Source: Bacillota bacterium (GTDB lineage Bacteria; Bacillota_A; Clostridia; Tissierellales; Peptoniphilaceae). Taken from it: 64,000 bases of DNA. Positions 58,309 through 64,000 of the stretch are shown piece after piece. Location: contig JAEZWK010000022.1 in assembly GCA_023443045.1 (NCBI GenBank), forward strand, positions 1-64,000, given 5' to 3'. The position numbers and the translations under genes are program-made. A model generated the notes under the pieces. That model ran no database searches. It was not told the DNA's origin and saw only the letters and a program-made list of their open reading frames with translations. Each line of letters starts with the position of its first letter. Position 1 is the stretch's first letter.

Positions 58309-59262
58309 TTATTCCCCTCTAATCAATAAATTTGAAACTAATTCATTTATATAATTTAGACTTTCGTTATTTCCATTATCATTATACTCTAAGGCATTTT
58401 TTAGTAACTTAAACATATCAATATCACCATCTACAATACCAAAAGCTTTACATAAATAAATTAAATTCATATCATAGAAAACATTATTTATAATCTCACC
58501 ATTATTTTTCAATCTTATAACTTGATCCTGCAAATGCTTTTTTAAGCTTTTGTTATTTAATGAAACATCTAAGAAATATTTTTCTCTTACACACACTTCG
58601 TCTAAAAAGTTTTCAAACTCTTTAATTTCTGTCTGTGGATCATTGATAATATGCTTTTTAATATTATAAATCGCGCTATATTTAGAATTGTAAGGAATGT
58701 TTGTAATTTGAATATCATTATATCTATCATTTTTTAAAATGCTAACAATATCTTTATTAACATTTGCCATGATAATGGATGGAATATATATTTCTGATTC
58801 CAAAAAAAATGCTTCTCCAGTTTTATAAATATCTGAAGTTAAATATCCAAAAATATCACTATAACTAAATTGAAGATGTTTAGAAATTTCTTTCACAATT
58901 CTTTTTAGCTCATTATATGACTTTTCAAAACCTGATGAGTACTTTTCAATCATCAAATGCTCATCGGTATTTATAAATACAGCCATATTTCTGCTTTTAC
59001 TCAATAGAGCAGATGCATATTTGTATTTAAATAATTTTTCATCATCATAACTCATATATAATGAATTATCATGAATGAAATCCTCCACTCTCTTATTTTC
59101 AATAAAAAGAGCTGGAAAAAATTCAAAATCAAAATTTAATAAACTAAATGCATTTATAACTCTATCTTTAATCTCCATCTTTTCTTTAGCTGTACACATA
59201 TTAGAAAATTTAAAATCACTTAAATTTCTATATATACTAATTTTATTTGTTAAAACTGTCAT
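58309..59262 (-). CDS. McsB-like protein with arginine-kinase motifs lost
   Basis: 317 aa, at the mcsB locus between mcsA and clpC. Family resemblance: TNKISIYRNLSDFKF for ISSRIRLARNLxxxPF, FINTDEHLMIEKYSSGFEKS (96-115) for the McsB xINEEDHxRIQ region, and IFGYLTSDIYKTGEAF (137-152) for LGYLTACPTNVGTGMRAS. The catalytic cysteine of the CPTN motif and its following RAS arginine are absent, and the SSRxRLxRN phosphate-binding arginines are mostly gone. Tail residues 225-317 have no clear match. It is probably a pseudokinase that keeps adaptor or scaffold roles with McsA and ClpC. Confidence 0.8.
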   Translation of the reverse strand: MTVLTNKISIYRNLSDFKFSNMCTAKEKMEIKDRVINAFSLLNFDFEFFPALFIENKRVEDFIHDNSLYMSYDDEKLFKYKYASALLSKSRNMAVFINTDEHLMIEKYSSGFEKSYNELKRIVKEISKHLQFSYSDIFGYLTSDIYKTGEAFFLESEIYIPSIIMANVNKDIVSILKNDRYNDIQITNIPYNSKYSAIYNIKKHIINDPQTEIKEFENFLDEVCVREKYFLDVSLNNKSLKKHLQDQVIRLKNNGEIINNVFYDMNLIYLCKAFGIVDGDIDMFKLLKNALEYNDNGNNESLNYINELVSNLLIRGE

Positions 59263-59674
59263 TTAATTTTCCACCATTTTTATTATTACTACCTTTTGCT
59301 TGAGTATATAAATCATAATAATATTTTGCCTTATCAAAATCTTCGTTGATAACTGAAATATCTATGAGGCGCTGTAAATTACGCAATTTTATTTCATTTT
59401 GATAATTTATATTTTTTAATCTATTTTTTGATTTAAGTATCCTTTTTAAGTCTTTCTCAAAAAATTTATAACAATAACTGCAACCGCATTGAGATGATAT
59501 CCTAATTTCTTGCAAACTTTTTCCACATTCAGGACATTTTCTTTCAATACTATCTAAATCAAAATTTTCCCTCTCTAAATCTAGATCCTTTAACAAAAAT
59601 ATATTTAAATTAATATCATCCGGATCAAAAATAATTTCTCCAAAAATTTTTTTTATTAAATCATCTCTACTCAT
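59243..59674 (-). CDS. mcsA: McsA-like zinc/UVR protein (shortened)
   Basis: 143 aa. One zinc finger is clear, CPECGKSLQEI followed by CGCSYCYKFFEKDL (about 48-75), and a C-terminal helical UVR-like segment holds DISVINEDFDKAKYYYDLY. McsA normally has another CxxC pair near the N-terminus; here that region is acidic and Cys-free. McsA activates McsB and modulates CtsR in other Firmicutes. It overlaps mcsB-like by 20 bases and ctsR by eight. Confidence 0.8.
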   Translation of the reverse strand: MSRDDLIKKIFGEIIFDPDDINLNIFLLKDLDLERENFDLDSIERKCPECGKSLQEIRISSQCGCSYCYKFFEKDLKRILKSKNRLKNINYQNEIKLRNLQRLIDISVINEDFDKAKYYYDLYTQAKGSNNKNGGKLNDSFNK

Positions 59675-60131
59675 CTGATAAACTCCTTAAAGATAAAATT
59701 ACATTTTTCAAAATATTTGACCTTATTTCATTTTTGTTAAAATCTTTACTGTGCAAGGTTCTATCTTCCATTATTGAGCTCAATAGTTTAAACTCTCTAA
59801 AGCTAATAATACCATCCTCATATAAAGCTTGCAAAAGTCTTATAGACTGATGTAGAGAAATACCACTAGATAATTGGGAATCTAAAATTCTTGATGAAGA
59901 ATCATTTTGAATCGAAATCTTAACAATCTTTATATAACCTCCTCCACCTTTTCTACTTTCTATTAGATATCCCATTTCGGGTGAAAATCTAGTTTCTAAA
60001 ACATAATTAATTTGTGAGGGTGAGCAATTAAAACTATTTGCTAACTCTTTTCTTTGAAGTTGTAGAATACCATTTTGTTTATCTAATAAATTTTTTAAAA
60101 ATTTTTCTATATTATCGGAAATCTGTGACAT
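59667..60131 (-). CDS. ctsR: Class III stress repressor CtsR
   Basis: 154 aa. The N-terminal winged helix is well conserved (QISDNIEKFLKNLL; LANSFNCSPSQINYVLETRF) and the glycine-rich wing is ESRKGGGGYIKI. The dimerisation domain follows. CtsR represses clp genes. In G. stearothermophilus CtsR the residue just before the tetraglycine is Arg62, the reported McsB phosphorylation site; here it is Lys61 preceded by Arg60, and the arginine after GYI is also Lys. GGAGG precedes the ATG. Confidence 0.92.
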   Translation of the reverse strand: MSQISDNIEKFLKNLLDKQNGILQLQRKELANSFNCSPSQINYVLETRFSPEMGYLIESRKGGGGYIKIVKISIQNDSSSRILDSQLSSGISLHQSIRLLQALYEDGIISFREFKLLSSIMEDRTLHSKDFNKNEIRSNILKNVILSLRSLSDE

Positions 60132-60143
60132 ATTTCCTCCTTG

Positions 60144-60160
60144 ACTTTAACTTACTTTAA
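60144..60160 (-). promoter_or_regulatory. Candidate CtsR operator (direct repeat)
   Basis: Minus strand TTAAAGT, three bases, TTAAAGT just upstream of the ctsR ribosome binding site. CtsR boxes are tandem heptamers (A/G)GTCAAA with three-base spacing; this repeat has the spacing and the AAA core but a degenerate GTC. Confidence 0.35.
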
Positions 60161-60191
60161 TTAATTTAATACCCTTATTTTTCGTTTTAAA

Positions 60192-60222
60192 ACAAAAAAA
60201 TAAAGCGGATAACCGCTTTATT
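60192..60222 (-). terminator. Intrinsic terminator of the EF-G paralog
   Basis: Minus-strand stem AATAAAGCGG / CCGCTTTATT (60213-60222 with 60199-60208), loop TTAT, then TTTTTTTG. The EF-G stop codon is in the stem. Confidence 0.85.
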
Positions 60223-62275
60223 CAGATTTATGTTCAGCTTTTATTTTTTCTGCAATTTGCTGTGGTACTTCTTCATATCTTATAAATTCCATTTCAAAAG
60301 ATCCTTTTGCCTGAGTCATAGCACGCAAATCAATCGCATATTGGAACATTTCCGCATGAGGAGCTTCTGCAATTATTTTTTGGCTTCCATCTCTTTGCTG
60401 TTCCATACCTAAAATTCTGCCTCTACGTTTATTCATATCGCCCATTACATCGCCCATGTATTCTTCTGGAATAGAAATTTCAGCTTTTACATAAGGCTCT
60501 AATAGTACTGGTTTTGCTTCTTCCATACCTTTTTTAAAAGCAAGTTGTGCAGCAATTTTAAATGCCATCTCGTTTGAATCAACATCATGATAACTTCCAT
60601 CATATAAAGTAGCTTTTAAATTTACAACTGGATATCCAGCTAAAATACCGTGTTCAATGGAATCTCTAAGTCCTTTTTCAACTGCAGGAAAATAATTTTT
60701 AGGAACAGCTCCACCAAAAACTTCTTCTGCAAATACAAAATCTTCTTCACATGGTTCAAATCTAATCCATACATCACCATATTGTCCAGCACCACCAGAT
60801 TGTTTTTTATGTTTACCTTGTACAGAAGCAGTACCTTTTATGGTTTCTCTATATGCAATTTTTGGATCTTTCAAAATAATATCTACACCAAATCTAGTTT
60901 TTAATTTATCACAAATTACTTGAATTTGCATATTACCTTGACCACCAATTAGTAATTCTTTAGTTTCGCCGCCACGATTTATAATAAATGATGGGTCTTC
61001 TTCGTTTAATCTATTTAGAGAAGTTCCAACTTTTTCTTCTTCCCCTTGTTTAGATGGATATACTGCCATATATAAAGTTGGCTGAGGATATCTAATTGTT
61101 TCGTAAACTATAGGATTCTTTTTATCGCATAATGTATCACCAGTTTTAGTATGTGCTAATTTTGATGTAGCTCCTATATCACCAGCAACAATTTGATCAG
61201 TTTCAACTTGATTTTTTCCTCTTAAATAAAACAATCCACCTAATTTTTCGTCTTGATCTTGAGTAGAATTATATAAAGCTGTATTTTTATCAATTTTTCC
61301 ACTAATTACTTTAAATAAACTTAACTTACCAACAAATGGATCGGCAATTGTTTTAAAAACTACTGCAGAAAAAGGCTCATCCTCTTTTGGATGTCTTTCT
61401 ATAATTTCTTCATTCCAAATACCTTTAAAAGATGAATGTTCATCTGGAGAAGGTATATATCTCATTACAGCATCTAGTGTTCTTAAAACACCTTTAGACT
61501 CAGTAGCAACACCGATAATTAATGGACACAACTCTCCTGAAGCAACAGATGCTTTTAATCCTCTTATAAATTCATCTTTTGTAAATTCTTCACCAGAAAA
61601 ATACTTATCCATCAATTCTTCTGAACTTTCTGCAACAATTTCATTTAATGCATCCATATATTTTTTGGACTTTTCTATAATTTCAGCTGGAGTATCTATT
61701 TCTTTTAATCCCAATCCGTCATAAGCAAAGCTTTTTTTCTCTAATATATCATAATAACCAACATACTGATCTCCGTCACCATGCGGAACAGTTATCGGAA
61801 TAATTTTATCTCCTAATTTCATCTTTAAATTCTGATAAACTTTATCAAAAATTACATTTTCCTTATCCATTTTATTTAGATAAATAATTCTCGGTGTATT
61901 GTATTTTTCAACATTATTCCATGCTTTTTCAGTACCCACTTCCACACCAGCTTGCGCATCAACTACAATAATAGATCCGTCGCTTACACGTTTTGCTCCA
62001 TACATTTCACCGATGAAGTCAAAATATCCTGGTGTGTCTAAAACATTGAATTTAACACCATTATGCTCTACAGGAATTACACTTGTACCTATAGAAACAC
62101 CTCTTTGCATCTCTTCTTTATCAAAATCACTAACAGTATTTTTATCTTCTACTTTTCCCATTCTGTTAATAACTTTTGTAATATACAACAAAGATTCTGT
62201 AAATGTTGTTTTTCCACTTCCGGAGTGTCCTAACAAAGATATGTTTCTGATATTATTAGCTTTATATTGATTCAT
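60218..62275 (-). CDS. Elongation factor G paralog (FusA2-like translation GTPase)
   Basis: 685 aa. Its P-loop is LGHSGSGKTTFTESLL rather than the canonical GHIDAGKTT, which marks the second EF-G-like group of Firmicutes rather than the housekeeping FusA. DTPGYFDFIGE (G3) and NKMDKENV (G4) are intact, followed by domains II-V (DKLKTRFGVD; MGDVMGDMNKRRGRILGM). It is not linked to rpsL/rpsG/tuf. The open frame reaches 40 codons further upstream, but AAAGGAGG is five bases before the ATG at 62275 and the promoter lies upstream of it. Confidence 0.9.
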   Translation of the reverse strand: MNQYKANNIRNISLLGHSGSGKTTFTESLLYITKVINRMGKVEDKNTVSDFDKEEMQRGVSIGTSVIPVEHNGVKFNVLDTPGYFDFIGEMYGAKRVSDGSIIVVDAQAGVEVGTEKAWNNVEKYNTPRIIYLNKMDKENVIFDKVYQNLKMKLGDKIIPITVPHGDGDQYVGYYDILEKKSFAYDGLGLKEIDTPAEIIEKSKKYMDALNEIVAESSEELMDKYFSGEEFTKDEFIRGLKASVASGELCPLIIGVATESKGVLRTLDAVMRYIPSPDEHSSFKGIWNEEIIERHPKEDEPFSAVVFKTIADPFVGKLSLFKVISGKIDKNTALYNSTQDQDEKLGGLFYLRGKNQVETDQIVAGDIGATSKLAHTKTGDTLCDKKNPIVYETIRYPQPTLYMAVYPSKQGEEEKVGTSLNRLNEEDPSFIINRGGETKELLIGGQGNMQIQVICDKLKTRFGVDIILKDPKIAYRETIKGTASVQGKHKKQSGGAGQYGDVWIRFEPCEEDFVFAEEVFGGAVPKNYFPAVEKGLRDSIEHGILAGYPVVNLKATLYDGSYHDVDSNEMAFKIAAQLAFKKGMEEAKPVLLEPYVKAEISIPEEYMGDVMGDMNKRRGRILGMEQQRDGSQKIIAEAPHAEMFQYAIDLRAMTQAKGSFEMEFIRYEEVPQQIAEKIKAEHKSE

Positions 62276-62313
62276 AAAAGCCTCCTTTGTTTTGTAATAT
62301 ATTCCTTTTTTCC

Positions 62314-62342
62314 AGTATAGCAAATAATAAATTTTAATACAA
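62314..62342 (-). promoter_or_regulatory. Sigma-A promoter of the EF-G paralog
   Basis: Minus strand TTGTAT (62337-62342), 17-base spacer, TATACT (62314-62319) with TGC upstream (extended -10). Confidence 0.7.
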
Positions 62343-62371
62343 GAATAATATATGTTTTTTTTATTGTTTTG

Positions 62372-62380
62372 TGTTATACT
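62372..62380 (+). promoter_or_regulatory. Extended -10 promoter of thyX
   Basis: TGTTATACT, 28 bases before the thyX ATG. Upstream is a T-run without a clear -35. It diverges from the EF-G paralog promoter. Confidence 0.5.
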
Positions 62381-62408
62381 TAATACAAGAAACATTTAAG
62401 GAGGCATT

Positions 62409-63107
62409 ATGATAAAAGTTTTAGATAAAGGTTATGTAAGGTTAGTAGATCATATGGGTAGTGATCTAACTGTGGTTAACGCAGCAAGAGCTAGTTATGC
62501 AAAAGAAAGTATAGAAATGAATGAAAAAGATGAAAAATTAATAAAATATTTAGCTAAACACGATCATACCTCACCTTTTAGACATGCAATGTTACAATTC
62601 GAAATATATGCGCCTCTAATGGTTGCTAGACAGTGGTGGAAGTATTGCATTGGTAGTTCTCATTTAGAGGCAGTTGGAGATATAATGACGGGATGGAATG
62701 AATCAAGCCGCAGATATATAACAATTGAACCAACCTTTTATATTCCTAATAAAAATGAATGGAGAGAAAAACCTGAAAATAATAAACAAGGAAGTGGACA
62801 ACCTGTAAATGAAGAATTAGGAAAAGAAACAACTGAAAAATTAATGAATTATGTAGAACAAGGAATGAAGTTGTATGAAGAAGCTATGAATAATGGTATT
62901 TGCGCTGAAGAAGCAAGACTATTCTTACCAGCTTATGGCTTGTATGTTAGTTGGTATTGGACTGCATCATTACAGGCTGTTGCTCATTTTATAAAACAAA
63001 GAACAGATTCACATAGTCAATTTGAAATTAGAGAATATGCAAAAGCTGTTAAAGAATTAGCTATTGAAAAATTTCCAATTGGAATTGAAGCATTTCTAGA
63101 AAAATAA
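62409..63107 (+). CDS. thyX: FAD-dependent thymidylate synthase
   Basis: 232 aa. ARASYAKES, HTSPFRHAMLQFEIYAPLMV and the active-site segment RQWWKYCIGSSHLEAVGD followed by WNESSRRYI place it in ThyX. The textbook RHRxxS motif is here KYCIGS, similar to phage-type and some Firmicutes ThyX proteins. It methylates dUMP with methylene-THF and FAD. AAGGAGG precedes the ATG. Confidence 0.93.
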   Translation: MIKVLDKGYVRLVDHMGSDLTVVNAARASYAKESIEMNEKDEKLIKYLAKHDHTSPFRHAMLQFEIYAPLMVARQWWKYCIGSSHLEAVGDIMTGWNESSRRYITIEPTFYIPNKNEWREKPENNKQGSGQPVNEELGKETTEKLMNYVEQGMKLYEEAMNNGICAEEARLFLPAYGLYVSWYWTASLQAVAHFIKQRTDSHSQFEIREYAKAVKELAIEKFPIGIEAFLEK

Positions 63108-63127
63108 GGCCATAAGGCCTTTTTTTA
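63104..63127. terminator. Terminator of thyX (probably bidirectional)
   Basis: AAGGCC (63106-63111), loop ATAA, GGCCTT (63116-63121), then a T-run; an A-run lies on the other side for the convergent GNAT gene. Confidence 0.85.
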
Positions 63128-63131
63128 TTAA

Positions 63132-63587
63132 TTAAATCTTATATACATACATTCTCAAATAAATATCTTCTATTTCATCCCGTACATTACAATAAAATTC
63201 CCAACCATATTTTTCATAAAAATTTGTATGCTCTGTAACTAAATATACATATTTTTTATTTAATCTTCTCAAATCATCTATAGCATTTTCTAAAAGCCTA
63301 CCTGCTATTTTATTTCCACGGAAATCTTCTTCTACATACAAGGCGCATATATTGGGTGTTAGATCTTTTCTATCATGAAAATCATTTTCTATAACTCCTA
63401 CACCTGCTATAATTTGATTATTTAACATACAAAGATACCATCCGTAATCAGTTTCATGTTTTATATATGAATTCATAACTTTTAAATATTCGTTCATAGG
63501 AACATTCCATTTTTTATGAAACCACTTAGCAGCATCTGAAACTAAATCTGGATAATCTCGTAAATTAATATATTTAAAAGAATTCAA
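63132..63587 (-). CDS. GNAT-family N-acetyltransferase
   Basis: 151 aa. Acetyl-CoA site ICALYVEEDFRGNKIAGRLL (motif A) and the following LVTEHTNFYEKYGWEFY (motif B) are typical of GNAT. Substrate unknown. Start is TTG at 63587, with GGAGGG four bases upstream; no ATG exists before the first conserved strand. Confidence 0.88.
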   Translation of the reverse strand: MNSFKYINLRDYPDLVSDAAKWFHKKWNVPMNEYLKVMNSYIKHETDYGWYLCMLNNQIIAGVGVIENDFHDRKDLTPNICALYVEEDFRGNKIAGRLLENAIDDLRRLNKKYVYLVTEHTNFYEKYGWEFYCNVRDEIEDIYLRMYVYKI

Positions 63588-63638
63588 TTTTCCCTCCTAC
63601 ATTAAATGAACTTTAAAATCCAATTAATAATATAAAAT

Positions 63639-64000
63639 TTATTCAAAAAATTCTTTAGCATACTCTATAGTATTATTAAATATTTTTTTATCACTTAACC
63701 GATAAACCATAAAATTTTCATTCGGAACATCAAATGGTGGAAAAATTCCAATGTTTTTAGCAGGAAAATAACTAAAATGATTATAATATTTATAATCACC
63801 TAAAACAACAATTGTATTGTAACCTAAGTTTTTTGCTATACAATGGCCCTTTAAAACCAATTTTGACCCAATACTTTATTTAGATTATTAATATCGACTG
63901 CTAAAGGTGCCAACGCTAAAACAATATCTTCACCGACTTTTGCCTTTGTAAACATTATAAAACCTAAAATAGTGTCATTTTCTTCGTATACTAGTGAAAG
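63639..64000 (-). pseudogene. GNAT-family N-acetyltransferase, frameshifted and cut by the window edge
   Basis: Two frames give one protein. From the right edge, frame A encodes FIMFTKAKVGEDI, LALAPLAVD and NNLNKVLG, then stops. Frame B, from about 63870 to 63639, encodes SKLVLKGHCIAKNLGYNT, VVLGDYKYYNHFSY and AKNIGIFPPF, the usual continuation (GSxLIxxGxxxAxxLGY, VLGDPxYYxRFGF). The join is at TTGGGTCAAAA (about 63867-63875): one extra G would restore a single frame. So this is a one-base deletion, a recent pseudogene or an assembly error. The N-terminus lies beyond 64000. Confidence 0.8.

Noticed and set aside
63850..63880. The broken GNAT gene as another selenoprotein
   Set aside because: The interrupting stops are TAA, and a one-base frame change, not a TGA, explains the break.

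Overview
The window is AT-rich, densely coding DNA from a low-GC Gram-positive anaerobe. Most genes are housekeeping and are packed into tight, overlapping operons. HrcA/CIRCE, CtsR/McsA/ClpC, FloA/NfeD, PpsR/PpdK, a primary sigma factor next to dnaG, ATP-free serine dehydratase SdaAA/SdaAB and a bacterial selenocysteine cassette together point to a Clostridia/Tissierellia-type Firmicute, probably near the Peptoniphilaceae. That placement is inference from gene content. I see no insertion sequence, prophage, CRISPR array or rRNA, and no gene-free stretch longer than 300 bases.

Layout. (1) Bases 1-14.5 kb, minus strand: one very long head-to-tail run nfeD-floA-orf-phoH-ybeY-dgkA/PAP2-cdd-era-recO-[glyQ-like]-[glyS-like]-ppsR-dgt-dnaG-rpoD-trmK-nif3. 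(2) 14.5-26.7 kb, minus: rpsU-yqeY; prmA-rsmE-mtaB-hit; hrcA-grpE-dnaK-dnaJ with a CIRCE operator; lepB-lepA-hemW. (3) 26.7-29.8 kb, plus: a half-length PpsR paralog overlapping ppdK. (4) 29.9-42.3 kb, minus: a Zn-metallopeptidase, trpS and a giant PurD-PurL fusion; a phosphoesterase-nagB-CYTH operon; a PfkB-like/SbcD-like/SbcC-like operon. (5) 42.4-45.7 kb, plus: a surface amidohydrolase-like protein and sdaAB-sdaAA. (6) 45.7-54.5 kb, minus: MATE and phosphoglucomutase genes, tRNA-Sec, then an operon comEA-like lipoprotein-selD-selA-selB-response regulator. SelD itself is a selenoprotein read through an in-frame TGA. (7) 54.5-64 kb: radA, clpC, mcsB-like, mcsA, ctsR, an EF-G paralog, thyX and two GNAT acetyltransferases, the last frameshifted and cut by the window edge.

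Main discovery. Between recO and ppsR, where related Firmicutes carry glyQ-glyS, lie two intact ORFs of about the right sizes. They align along their length with the alpha and beta subunits of tetrameric glycyl-tRNA synthetase, but the alpha-like protein has lost the catalytic motifs. They look like a retained, neofunctionalised pseudo-synthetase pair. Other proteins in the window also look like enzymes that kept their fold and lost active-site residues: an McsB-like protein without the arginine-kinase motifs (with a CtsR whose expected target arginine is lysine), a PfkB-like protein without GAGD, and an exported amidohydrolase-like protein without its HxH metal ligands. Further oddities are the PurD-PurL fusion, a PpsR paralog missing its N-terminal half, and an orphan response regulator inside the selenium operon.

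All homology calls come from reading motifs by eye and from memory of the families; no search was run.
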